Assembly: GCA_016845585.1 (NCBI GenBank) | Contig: JAERSO010000140.1 | Location: forward strand, 24,670-88,669 | Origin: Acidimicrobiaceae bacterium | GTDB lineage: Bacteria; Actinomycetota; Acidimicrobiia; Acidimicrobiales; Aldehydirespiratoraceae | DNA length: 64,000 nt | Direction of reading: 5' to 3' | Shown: one piece after another, positions 16,681-24,786 of the stretch | Numbering within the stretch: position 1 is the stretch's first letter | Layout of the letters: each line of letters starts with the position of its first letter | Translations under genes and position numbers: made by a program | Notes under the pieces: generated by a model | Told to the model about the DNA's origin: nothing | Seen by the model: the letters and a program-made list of their open reading frames with translations, nothing else | Databases searched by the model: none

Positions 16681-16865
16681 GTGTCCCCTCAACGCGCGGC
16701 AGACCCGCCGCATGATCCGCTCTCGCCTACAAGCCAACAGCTCCCGGGGAGCATCCTCAAGATCTCAGGACACGTAGTCCCCAAGAGATCGCATCGACCC
16801 CGGAGCGGACTGCGCTACAACTCGACCCATGCGACTGACAGTCCCGACTCCGGAGCGCTACGTCC

Positions 16866-18029
16866 TCAGTCCACGAGGCCTGCTCTTCGCTCCGCCAAGT
16901 GCAGGACTTCTTTCGGGGAGCGTTGCAGTCGACGGGCGGCTGCGACGATGTCGTCCCACTCGACGCTGCGATTGACGATTCTGCCATCGTGGAGGGCGAG
17001 CTTCACTCCGATTGGTTCGCCGTCGACAGCGATAGAGGTCTCCCGGCGGGACAGGGCGTGCTTGGTCACTGTCGACTCCCGGAGTCCGATGGTGGAAGTG
17101 TGCTCGAAGATGGCGTCCCGGACCTCGGTGGCCCGTTCAGGGGAACACAACGCGCTGACCGTGAACGCTGGTCGTCCCTTCTTCATGGTGATCGGGGCCA
17201 CCCATGCATCGTGGGCACCGGCGTCGAGCATCGCTTGTATCGCGGCCGGCCAGATCCTGGGGTCGAGGTCGTCCACGTTGGCATCGAGCTGGACGGCCGT
17301 GTGCCCGGTCGTCGCGGGTGCGGTCGATTCCCCCACCACAACCCGCAGCACGTTGGCGAACTCCCGAGTGTCTCGTGTCCCGGCCCCACAACCGGTCCGG
17401 TGGACCGTCATCTCCGGCATGACCGCCCATTCGTCGACCAGGGTCACAAGCAGCGCCGCGCCTGTCGGGGTGGTGCTCTCGAACGGTGCCGGGCCTGACG
17501 CAGCCGGCAGCCCGGCCACAAGCTCGAGCACCGCGGGGGCTGGGATAGGGATCCGGCCGTGCTCGGTGCAGGCATGGCCGCTCCCGAGACGCAGCGGGGA
17601 GCACACGATCCGCTCCGCGCCGAGGTGCCGAAAACCGGCGACGGTGCCCACGATGTCCGCGATGCAGTCGAGGGCACCGACCTCATGGAAGTGAACCTGC
17701 TCGACCGGCATTCGGTGGACCGATGCCTCCGCCTCCGCGAGGCGGGTGAACACGGCCCCGGCGGTTGCGCACAGGTCGGCGGGTAAGCGATCCAACAGCT
17801 CCAAGATGTCGGGCAGATGGCGCAGAGTACGAGGTTCGGGCACATCGACGTGCGCCTTGGTCGCTCCGATCGCGCTGCGATGGACGGTTTCGGCACGCAG
17901 CGTGATACCGAGGTCAAGGGGTTCCAGCGCTGCGGCCAGCACCTCGATCGGGACGCCGACGTCGATCAACGCACCGAGAACCATGTCGCCGCTTGCGCCG
18001 GCGCTTCCGTCGATCCATGCCGTCTTCAT
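16866..18029 (-). CDS. larC: Nickel-pincer cofactor nickel insertase LarC
   Basis: 387 residues from ATG 18029, chosen over an upstream in-frame start because GAGGAG stands six bases before it and family homology begins at KTAWIDGSAGASGDMVLGAL. Other hallmarks are VEQVHFHEVGALDCIADIVG and the C-terminal CGAGTRDTREFANVLRVVVG, QLDANVDDLDPRIWP. LarC uses CTP to insert nickel into the dithiolated pyridinium nucleotide made by LarB and LarE. In Lactobacillus plantarum larC needs a ribosomal frameshift; here the two halves are one open frame. Last gene of the larE-larB-larC set. Confidence 0.92.
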   Translation of the reverse strand: MKTAWIDGSAGASGDMVLGALIDVGVPIEVLAAALEPLDLGITLRAETVHRSAIGATKAHVDVPEPRTLRHLPDILELLDRLPADLCATAGAVFTRLAEAEASVHRMPVEQVHFHEVGALDCIADIVGTVAGFRHLGAERIVCSPLRLGSGHACTEHGRIPIPAPAVLELVAGLPAASGPAPFESTTPTGAALLVTLVDEWAVMPEMTVHRTGCGAGTRDTREFANVLRVVVGESTAPATTGHTAVQLDANVDDLDPRIWPAAIQAMLDAGAHDAWVAPITMKKGRPAFTVSALCSPERATEVRDAIFEHTSTIGLRESTVTKHALSRRETSIAVDGEPIGVKLALHDGRIVNRSVEWDDIVAAARRLQRSPKEVLHLAERRAGLVD

Positions 18030-18067
18030 GCGAACTCCTCTTCGCTCAGGGTCGTACCGACCACGGA

Positions 18068-18730
18068 TCAGTCGGGGCCAGTGTCGAAGCGGGTGAGCAT
18101 TCGCACCGCGGCACACGCCGCGCCGAAGCCGTTGTCGATGTTGACCACCGTGACACCCTGTGCGCAGCTCGCGAGAGCACTGTGCAGGGCGGTGCTTCCT
18201 CCTTCGGCGACGCCATAGCCGACAGAGGTCGGTACGGCGATGAGCGGTCCGGCGATGAGTCCGCCCAGGACCGACACCAGGGCAGCGTCCATGCCGGCGA
18301 CGGCAATCACGATGTCGGCCGCGAGGACCTCGGGCAGGGCTCGCTCGAGGCGCCAGATCCCGGCCACGCCTACATCGACGATCTCGCTCGTTTCCACCCC
18401 CGAGAAGCGAAGGGTCCGGGTCGCTTCCGATGCCACCCCCTGGTCCGACGTCCCGGCCGCGACGACGGCAACCCGTCGCCCGTCGTGGCGAGGCGCGAGG
18501 GTGCCGTGCATCGTCGCTGTCGCCGACGTCGGATGATGGTCGAGGCGAGCTTGGGCCGACGGACTGAGTTCTGCGAACTTCGGTTCGAAGAGTCGGGTCA
18601 GGAGCACCGGCGAGGGCGTGGCGGCCAGATCGTCGATGATGCGCTCGAGTTGCGCAGTGGTCTTTTCAGAGCACAACACCGCCTCGGGCATGCCGATACG
18701 GTCGAGCCGATCGTGATCGTGGATGTGCAT
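18068..18730 (-). CDS. larB: Nickel-pincer cofactor biosynthesis carboxylase/hydrolase LarB
   Basis: 220 residues from ATG 18730, overlapping the larE stop (TGATG). The C-terminal PurE-like domain is clear: RRVAVVAAGTSDQGVASEA, then VDVGVAGIWRLERALPEVLA, AVAGMDAALVSVLGGLIAGP, VPTSVGYGVAEGGSTALHSA and VTVVNIDNGFGAACAAVRML. LarB carboxylates nicotinic acid adenine dinucleotide at C5 of the ring and releases AMP, giving the substrate for LarE. Length and motif order are normal. Coupled to larE before it and 38 bases from larC after it. Confidence 0.92.
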   Translation of the reverse strand: MHIHDHDRLDRIGMPEAVLCSEKTTAQLERIIDDLAATPSPVLLTRLFEPKFAELSPSAQARLDHHPTSATATMHGTLAPRHDGRRVAVVAAGTSDQGVASEATRTLRFSGVETSEIVDVGVAGIWRLERALPEVLAADIVIAVAGMDAALVSVLGGLIAGPLIAVPTSVGYGVAEGGSTALHSALASCAQGVTVVNIDNGFGAACAAVRMLTRFDTGPD

Positions 18731-19536
18731 CAGGTCACCTCGAGGATCGCGCGGCCGGGCTGGTAGGGCCGCGGATCCAGTTCGGGTCGCGCCAGTTCGC
18801 CGCAGACGGAGCTCATAGCCCTCCCGACAGCGGCGAGCACCTCGGCGGTGATGTGACAGCGATCGACCTCTGAGATTTCGAGGAGGACCGCTTCGTCGCG
18901 GATGCGACAGCGCACGATCGAGACGCCAGTGATCCGCCGCACGGTTGCCTCTCCGAGTTCGATGGCCTGGAGCCGGGCCGGGGTCACCCTCGTGCCGGTG
19001 TAGAGCCGGCTGGCGAGGCACGGGGAAGCGGGGATGTCGGCCACGTCCAGCCCAAGCTCCCGAGCAGCAGCGCGGACGTCGTGCTTGCTCATGTTCGCCT
19101 CGAGATACGGGTGCCGTACGTCGTGCTCGTCAGCGGCACGGAGTCCAGGTCGGTACTCGCCGAGATCGTCGGTGTTTGCGCCGCTCAGGAGGGTGTGGCC
19201 GCGGTCCGGGCTCATGGGGGCCAGTTCGGCGAGTGCGCTGTAGAGGTTGGATTTGCAGAAGTAGCATCGGTCGGTCGGGTTGGCCAGGTATCGCTCGTCG
19301 TCGAATTCCTTCGATCGGACGAGCTCGAGCTGCCATCCCTCGATGGATGCGTAGTGGACCACGCGGGCCGTTGCTTCAGCCGGGACTGCGGGCGTCACGG
19401 TGTGGGCGATGGTTGTGGCGCCGGGGTCGGCCCTGTGCGCCACAACCGCGAGCGTTGTGCTGTCAACTCCCCCGCTGCAGGCCACGACACGCTGGGGAAT
19501 GGTTTCGAGAACAGCGTGGAGCTGCGATGTGTTCAT
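18730..19536 (-). CDS. larE: LarE sulfur transferase, three-cysteine type
   Basis: 268 residues. PP-loop ATP-binding motif CSGGVDSTTLAVVAH at about residue 20, then the NPTDRCYFCKSNLYSAL segment and IPASPCLASRLYTGTRVTP. LarE adenylates the pyridinium carboxylates and adds sulfur. L. plantarum LarE has only the Cys corresponding to SPCL and destroys it; the extra CxxC here matches the three-Cys group known to carry a [4Fe-4S] cluster that passes sulfide catalytically. The start overlaps the stop of the gene before it (ATGA) and its stop overlaps larB. Confidence 0.92.
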   Translation of the reverse strand: MNTSQLHAVLETIPQRVVACSGGVDSTTLAVVAHRADPGATTIAHTVTPAVPAEATARVVHYASIEGWQLELVRSKEFDDERYLANPTDRCYFCKSNLYSALAELAPMSPDRGHTLLSGANTDDLGEYRPGLRAADEHDVRHPYLEANMSKHDVRAAARELGLDVADIPASPCLASRLYTGTRVTPARLQAIELGEATVRRITGVSIVRCRIRDEAVLLEISEVDRCHITAEVLAAVGRAMSSVCGELARPELDPRPYQPGRAILEVT

Positions 19537-20165
19537 GATGCGTCACGAGCCGGCTGGGGGCAGGCGCTGCCGTCGAAGGCAATGGCTTTGTCGGTGCCGG
19601 TCAGCTGGACCGCCATGTCGAATGCGTGCGAAAGAGATTCTGCGACGTGTGCCTGCCCTCCGCCGAGGGCGAGGAGCTCGCCGTTGACCCGGCGGACGTC
19701 CTTTCCCACCTCGGGTGTGGCGCTGATGATCTGCTGATTCGCCCAGCCGAGGTCGGCGCCGATCTTCCAGGCGGAGTTGATGATCAGTGCCTTGACCGCT
19801 GCGTTGTGGACCGGGTGTGAGTTGGCGACGTCGAGATCGAGGTGATCGATCGCCCCGTCATAGAGGGTGCACGAGGTGAGGCCGCCGGCGTGCTGGTAGG
19901 GAAGCCACCGCGTGTCGTCGGCGATCGCGAAGCATTCATCGATGGAGGTGAGCAAGCGGATCACCCTACCGTAGTTGAGCAACATGTTTCGGCCGATCCT
20001 GCGGTCCATCGCGACGAGGTCGACGTCGGCGTCGACGCCCAGTGCGCCGTCGGGGCAGCTGGTGAGCCCGCCCGCGAATCCCCAGCGGTCCTGAATGAAG
20101 TCGGACTCATAGATCGCTCGAGGCACGACGTTGGCGCTGCGGGTCGGGAAGTTGTTGTGGAACAC
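19533..20165 (-). CDS. Unknown protein coupled to larE, probably N-terminally truncated
   Basis: Reads as real protein for at least 205 residues: DFIQDRWGFAGGLTSCPDGA, MDRRIGRNMLLNYGRVIRLL, YQHAGGLTSCTLYDGAIDHL, HPVHNAAVKALIINSAWKIG, ELLALGGGQAHVAESLSHAF. Two GGLTSC motifs ~75 residues apart are striking. I do not recognise the family. GTG 20165 is the only start available, but the same protein-like frame continues into the junction with the HDOD remnant upstream, so the N-terminus may be lost. Its stop overlaps larE by ATGA, which suggests it belongs to the lar operon and may be the enzyme or partner served by the cofactor; that is inference. Confidence 0.5.
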   Translation of the reverse strand: MFHNNFPTRSANVVPRAIYESDFIQDRWGFAGGLTSCPDGALGVDADVDLVAMDRRIGRNMLLNYGRVIRLLTSIDECFAIADDTRWLPYQHAGGLTSCTLYDGAIDHLDLDVANSHPVHNAAVKALIINSAWKIGADLGWANQQIISATPEVGKDVRRVNGELLALGGGQAHVAESLSHAFDMAVQLTGTDKAIAFDGSACPQPARDAS

Positions 20166-20189
20166 CGAACGGGACTCTCCGGCGACGGA

Positions 20190-20512
20190 TCGTCGAGTCC
20201 GGTGACCAGACCGAGCGCGAGGCAGAGCATCTTGACGGTGCGCAGCCCGAGTCGAGGCATCGCCTGTTCGATCGTGGAGATGTCGCGGGTGCTACCGAAC
20301 ATCGCACTGTTGGCGGTTTGCAGCACCCGTGCCACGAGGCCGGGATCGCGCCGGGTGACGGCGGCGATCTGCTCCATCGAGATGTCGTCTTGGTCCGCGA
20401 GTTCGATCAGCTCGGCCGCAACCGGCGCGAGTGCACCCAGCGACCCGAACCGGCCCACCACCGCGTCGAAGTCCTCTGCGACCATGGTTCCGGTGCTCAT
20501 CGCAGTAGTCAT
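20190..20512 (-). pseudogene. HDOD-domain protein, 5' fragment
   Basis: From ATG 20512 about 105 codons match an HDOD domain: LAPVAAELIELADQDDISME, AVTRRDPGLVARVLQTANSA, then RDISTIEQAMPRLGLRTVKM. After LGLVTGLDDPS the frame turns to Ser/Thr/Arg-rich nonsense while a different protein (19533-20165) begins in another frame. HDOD signalling proteins normally run 270-400 residues. I read this as the front end of a gene fused by deletion to the larE-coupled gene, leaving that gene with a foreign promoter. Confidence 0.6.
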
Positions 20513-20659
20513 CTTGGTTCCCCCTTCGGTCCCAGAGTGTCGGCTGGGTCCGCTACGTGTTCTGAACGGTGTTCGGTATCGTTACGGCAGCCAGCTGACA
20601 CTCCTTCACAAACAGGGGTCGACCGGCCTAGCCGCAACAAGCCCGCGAAGGTGGGGCCC

Positions 20660-21397
20660 GTGAACAGTGTCGACGTCGTTCTCACCGCCAACGACCGGGC
20701 CACCGTGCGCGTCGGCGACACGTTCCTGAAGATCGATGCTGATCAGCAGCGCGCCGATCGAGAGGTCGAGGCGATCGCGTTGGCACCGGTGCCGAAACCG
20801 ACCATTCGTTGGCGGAAGTCACCGGTGCTCGCACTGGCCGCCGTGCCCGGCCGGCCCCTCGGACGGCTCGGCGAACCGTCGACGGCCTCCTCCGCCGCAT
20901 GGACCGCGGCCGGCGCTGTCATTCGGACGCTGCACAAAGCTCCGCTCCCGCCGCAGCCGGCGACGACCCTCGCCCACCTCGCATCCCGACTTGAGGACAG
21001 TTGTGATTGGTTGATTGCCAACAGTGTTCTGCCAACCGAGGTGGTCAGCGGCAATCGCATGGCCGCCGAATGTGTGCTCCGGCAATGGACGCCGGTGTTC
21101 ATCCACGGCGACCTCCACATCGAGCACGTCTTCGTCGACGGCGACGAAGTCACCGGCATCATCGACTGGTCCGAGGCTCGCCAGGGTGATGCACTCTTCG
21201 ATCTGGCATCACTCACCCTGGCCAACGAGGAGCACCTCGATGAGGTCATCGCCGGCTACGGCGCCGACGTCGATCGCGACATGATTCGCGCCTGGTGGTC
21301 GTACCGATGTCTCGTGGTGGTGCCCTGGCTGTTCGAGAACGGCTATGGCCCACCTGAGGAATACCCCGAGGTCGCGGTGCTGCGCGCTCAGGCGTAG
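20660..21397 (+). CDS. Aminoglycoside phosphotransferase-like (APH) kinase
   Basis: 245 residues from GTG 20660, with GAAGGTGGGG upstream; earlier in-frame codons are antisense to the HDOD fragment. The kinase-like core has Brenner's motif VFIHGDLHIEHVFVDGDE (catalytic Asp in HGDLH) and the metal-binding IIDWSEARQGDALFDLASL. The N-terminal ATP lobe is short for the family. Members phosphorylate small alcohols (antibiotics, sugars, homoserine, thiamine-like compounds); the substrate cannot be read from this sequence. It stands alone, convergent with the GNAT gene by a ten-base overlap. Confidence 0.8.
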   Translation: MNSVDVVLTANDRATVRVGDTFLKIDADQQRADREVEAIALAPVPKPTIRWRKSPVLALAAVPGRPLGRLGEPSTASSAAWTAAGAVIRTLHKAPLPPQPATTLAHLASRLEDSCDWLIANSVLPTEVVSGNRMAAECVLRQWTPVFIHGDLHIEHVFVDGDEVTGIIDWSEARQGDALFDLASLTLANEEHLDEVIAGYGADVDRDMIRAWWSYRCLVVVPWLFENGYGPPEEYPEVAVLRAQA

Positions 21398-21984
21398 GCG
21401 TACGTCGTGTACATGTCCTTGTCGCGGTCGTAGTCGAAACGCCGGGTGAGGCCCACCGATTCGAACGTCGCGATCTGGTGCTCAAGCTTCTCGTTGGTCA
21501 GGACCAGCGGCCGTTCGACCGACCAGTCGTCGCGCAACCATGCGAGGACCGCCTCGAGTAGCCCGCCCTCGAACCCCGCCTTCCACGTCGACTCCCGAAC
21601 CCAGAACGAGAGTGTGCAGTCAACCGTCGCGAAGTCGGTTCCGTCGTAGGAGGTCACCTCGGCTGTGCGGTACATGCGGTCGTCGTTGGGAAGGGAATTG
21701 AGGCAACCGAGAGCCTCGGTCTCCGTGGCATTCATGACGGTGTACGTGTAGCGGGTGCCGTTGCGGTGCTCGCCGTCCATCTTCTCCAGGTCGTCGAGGT
21801 TGTCCTCGGCCGAGAAGTCCTCCGTCGGGTACGGCGGATCCTGTTCCCAGTGGTAGATGAACTCACGACTCGACATCACTGCCGCGTGGTCGAGCAGATT
21901 GTCCGATGGCAGGAGCGGACGAACGATGAAGCCATCACCCGCGAATCCGTCCGACGGCTCGATCCCTTGTTCTCGGAAACTCAT
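21388..21984 (-). CDS. GNAT-like N-acetyltransferase
   Basis: 198 residues from ATG 21984; earlier starts at 21996 and 22080 are possible. GFIVRPLLPSDNLLDHAAVM is a GNAT opening, ALGCLNSLPNDD and DFATVDCTLSFWVRESTWKA correspond to strands 4-5, and EGGLLEAVLAWLRDDWSVER with NEKLEHQIATFESVGLTRRF give the cofactor helix and the usual asset of the terminal strand. The Q/R-x-x-G-x-G/A pyrophosphate loop is not canonical, so activity is uncertain. Divergent from the HDOD gene at 22128 with a ~140-base gap that should contain both promoters. Confidence 0.6.
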   Translation of the reverse strand: MSFREQGIEPSDGFAGDGFIVRPLLPSDNLLDHAAVMSSREFIYHWEQDPPYPTEDFSAEDNLDDLEKMDGEHRNGTRYTYTVMNATETEALGCLNSLPNDDRMYRTAEVTSYDGTDFATVDCTLSFWVRESTWKAGFEGGLLEAVLAWLRDDWSVERPLVLTNEKLEHQIATFESVGLTRRFDYDRDKDMYTTYAYA

Positions 21985-22127
21985 GGCGCGGATCATCGCA
22001 CGCCAAATCGGTGCCGCGCTCACGATTTGCTCAAAGCTGCCGAAAAGCTGAGTAGAGCCGTTTTCCGGCTTCAGATCCATCCCCCCGGTGGCGGCTTTGG
22101 TCCCACGGGTACCAGGCGGTACACAGC

Positions 22128-22961
22128 GTGACGACAACGATCGAACTCCACGACCTTCTCCTTCAAGCCGCAGAGGAACTGAAGCCGCTTCCCACCGCGG
22201 TGATCCAATTGGCATCGGCCGTCAATCATCCCGACACCGGTCCCGAAGAGTTGGCCGTCATCCTCGGAAGCGACCCCGCGCTCGCCGCCCACGTCCTGCG
22301 CGAGGCCAACTCGGCCGCGTCGGCCAATCGAACGCCGATTGGCGCCCTCGACCAGGCCGTCGTGCGCCTAGGTGCCGCCCGCACCGTCGAGATCGCGATC
22401 CGCAGTCAGGTCGAGGGTCGTCTCTCCGCGGACCTGCCGCTGTACCACCTCACCGGATCGGAGCGACGCGCTCATGTAGTGGGTACGTCGATCGCCGCCG
22501 AGATCGTGGCCCGAGCGACGAAGGTCGAGGTCAGCCGGGACGTCGTCTGTGCCGCGCTCCTGCACGACATGGGCAAAGACATCATCAACCAGGTCGCCAC
22601 CGCCCCACATGCCGACCTTCTTCACGAGATCGGCCTGCCGGTCACCGATATCGAGCACGAGTTGGTTCAGGCCGACCATTCAGAGGTCGGCGCACTCGTC
22701 TTGAGCAAGTGGGGACTTCCCGAGACGATGGTCCTCGCGGTCAATCATCACCACCGTCCATCCGAATCTGCCGAGGCCGCCGTCGTCTGCCTCGCGGAGG
22801 GACTCACGTCGGAGTTCCTCGCCGGTGGCGAGATGGAGACGGCCGATGATCCCGGCAACCACTCACATGCGGCCACCGTGCTCGGACTCGTTGACGAGGT
22901 CCCCACACTGGGGGACCGCGTGGGTGAGGCGTTGGAGAACGCCGGCTTGATCGACGCCTGA
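22128..22961 (+). CDS. HDOD/HD domain signalling protein
   Basis: 277 residues from GTG 22128. N-terminal HDOD region (LKPLPTAVIQLASAVNHPDT, LGSDPALAAHVLREANSA) leads into a helical HD domain that keeps metal-site residues: LYHLTGSERRAHVVGTSIAA, CAALLHDMGKDIINQ, LVQADHSEVGALVLSKWGLP and LAVNHHHRP. Proteins of this type act as cytoplasmic scaffolds or phosphodiesterase-like regulators in stress and cyclic-nucleotide signalling. It appears complete, in contrast to the HDOD fragment at 20190-20512. Monocistronic. Confidence 0.85.
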   Translation: MTTTIELHDLLLQAAEELKPLPTAVIQLASAVNHPDTGPEELAVILGSDPALAAHVLREANSAASANRTPIGALDQAVVRLGAARTVEIAIRSQVEGRLSADLPLYHLTGSERRAHVVGTSIAAEIVARATKVEVSRDVVCAALLHDMGKDIINQVATAPHADLLHEIGLPVTDIEHELVQADHSEVGALVLSKWGLPETMVLAVNHHHRPSESAEAAVVCLAEGLTSEFLAGGEMETADDPGNHSHAATVLGLVDEVPTLGDRVGEALENAGLIDA

Positions 22962-22970
22962 CCGCCGTTT

Positions 22971-23084
22971 TCAGCGGCAGCGAGAGACCTGGCGAAGCAG
23001 ACCTTCGGTCACGCCGGCCTGGAAGCCGGGGCCGAGAGCGACGCGCAGTGCAGCAAGCTGGGTGGGGTTCTGGGGGGTGGCCAT
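22971..23084 (-). CDS. Possible 37-residue small protein
   Basis: ATG 23082-23084 to TGA 22971-22973 encodes MATPQNPTQLAALRVALGPG, then FQAGVTEGLLRQVSRCR. The amphipathic pattern and the absence of any other gene in this gap (22962-23164) make it worth listing, but there is no good ribosome binding site and no family. It is convergent with the HDOD gene and divergent from the LysR gene. Confidence 0.25.
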   Translation of the reverse strand: MATPQNPTQLAALRVALGPGFQAGVTEGLLRQVSRCR

Positions 23085-23164
23085 GACTCAAGTATCGGTC
23101 TCGAATGACCATGACACGATCCCCGGCTAACACTAGTTTTCATCGAATTCTGTCATACTGCGGA

Positions 23165-24037
23165 ATGCAGCTCGACATCGAATCCCTCCGTACGTTCGCC
23201 GCAGTGCTCGATCAGGGCGGAATGACCGCAGCGGCCAACACGCTCGACTTGAGCCAGTCCGCCGTCAGCTGGAAGGTGAAACGGTTGGAGGAACGGGTTG
23301 GACGCGACCTCCTCGTGCGAGACGGCCGAACGATCTCGGCTTCACGCGACGGGCGCGAACTTCTCGAGTACGCACGCCTGATGATCAAGACTCACGACGA
23401 GGCGGTCACCCGGATGACCAGCACCGCCCTCGAAGGCACCGTTCGCCTCGGCTCGACGGAGGAAGCCAGTGCGAAATGCACGGGCGCGGTGTGCGGCCGA
23501 TTCAGCCGGATCCATCCCAACGCCACACTCGAGTTCCACGTCGACCGGTCGAGCACACTCGCCACGAGAATCGCCGAGAACGAGCTCGACGTTGCCGTGA
23601 TCCAGCTACACCTCCACCAGGTGCAGAAGAACGACACCCTGCTCTGGTATGACCAGCTGGTGTGGGTCTCCTCAGCGGACTGGACATACCCTGACGGCCC
23701 CGTACCGCTGGTCACGTTCGGCGAAGACGGCTTCTACCGACCGACGGCTGAAGCGGCACTCCGCGAGGCCGACATCTCGTACCACGTCGCGTTCTCGGGC
23801 CCCAGCACCGCGAGCGTGCTGTCGGCGGTCGCCGCCGGCATCGGTGTGGCGCAGCTGTCCAGTCGGTCGATCAGCGATGAAGTGGTTCCATGGGCTCGCG
23901 CCGAGAGCTTCGGCGACCTCGAAGATGTCGTGAACGTCGCGCGAGTCGCCCGCGGCGCAACATCAGAGGTCGCCGCCGAGCTCCTCGCCGATCTCCGAGC
24001 CGAGCTGGGCGAGATCCCACTCACCAGCGGGCGCTAG
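23165..24037 (+). CDS. LysR-family transcriptional regulator
   Basis: 290 residues from ATG 23165, where family homology starts. N-terminal winged HTH: LDIESLRTFAAVLDQGGMTA, LSQSAVSWKVKRLEERVGRD. The C-terminal periplasmic-binding-like effector domain is normal in length (AGIGVAQLSSRSIS near the end). The 80 bases upstream are unusually AT-rich for this genome (around 23125-23160, with CATACT ten bases before the start), fitting a promoter and autoregulatory site. The convergent SDR gene next to it is frameshifted; no divergent target gene is present. Confidence 0.85.
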   Translation: MQLDIESLRTFAAVLDQGGMTAAANTLDLSQSAVSWKVKRLEERVGRDLLVRDGRTISASRDGRELLEYARLMIKTHDEAVTRMTSTALEGTVRLGSTEEASAKCTGAVCGRFSRIHPNATLEFHVDRSSTLATRIAENELDVAVIQLHLHQVQKNDTLLWYDQLVWVSSADWTYPDGPVPLVTFGEDGFYRPTAEAALREADISYHVAFSGPSTASVLSAVAAGIGVAQLSSRSISDEVVPWARAESFGDLEDVVNVARVARGATSEVAAELLADLRAELGEIPLTSGR

Positions 24038-24042
24038 CGCGG

Positions 24043-24695
24043 TCAGGCGCGGTTTGCCCGCCGGGCGACGTCCGATGCCGTCTGCCACACGGCGTCCGGA
24101 AGACCGAGATCCCCGACCTCGGCACGCTCCTGGAACTCCGTTCGGGTGAGGCCGGGGCACAGACAACTCACCACGACCCCGTGAGGCTTCAGTTCGACGT
24201 GCAGCAACTGGCTCAAGCTCGTGACGAAGGCCTTGGTCGCGTTGTACGTGGCCGATGCCGGACCCGGAAGATCACCGGCGATCGACGAGACGTTCAGAAT
24301 CGTGCCACCCCGCGGCGGATCATGGCTGGTGCGGCCGCGAGACAGAGCTCGTGGAGCGCAGCCACATTGACGTCGACCATGAGTCGACTGCGTTCGGCCG
24401 GGACATCGACGAAATCAGCGCTGAAGCCGAGCCCCGCGTTGTTGACGAGCAAGTCAACAGGGTCATCGTCGGCTCCAAGCCGGGCCGCGACGCCAGCGAG
24501 ATCGGCGGGGACGGAGAGATCGGCGGACAGAACCTCGACGTCGACATCCACTTCCTCGGCCAGAGCCGCCAGACGCTCGGCGTCGCGGGCGACCACGACC
24601 AGATCGATGCCGCTCTCCGCCAGCTGGCGGGTCATCTCGCGGCCGATACCGCTCGATGCGCCCGTGATCAGGGCTCGTTGCCATTGCCTCTTCAT
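24043..24695 (-). pseudogene. Short-chain dehydrogenase with single-base frameshift
   Basis: From ATG 24695 (GAGGAG upstream): LITGASSGIGREMTRQLAES (NAD(P) motif), LLVNNAGLGFSADFVDVPAE, then AAPAMIRRGVARF and a stop. In the next frame the protein continues perfectly: ILNVSSIAGDLPGPASATYN, A-T-K (catalytic Ser, Tyr, Lys), KPHGVVVSCLCPGLTRTEFQ, ending ASDVARRANRA at TGA 24043. The switch is at the run GGGG near 24311, where family members have one more G (RRGGGTILNV). The 653-base length becomes a multiple of three with one added base. Either a recent -1 mutation or a consensus error. Confidence 0.85.
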
Positions 24696-24786
24696 GGTGG
24701 GTCTCCTCGATGGAAGCTTTGCACTGATCGGCGACAGCCGCCCGGGCGCCAACCGAGTGGTCGCCGACCGTGCCAGACTCCCCGCC

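Noticed and set aside
18068..19021. LarB extended at the N-terminus to a start at 19021
   Set aside because: The extension is the shifted frame of larE; the ATG at 18730 overlaps the larE stop and matches LarB length.
23890..24786. Long plus-strand frame before the HAD phosphatase
   Set aside because: It is Arg/Ser-rich sequence opposite the SDR gene; HAD homology begins after GTG 24787.
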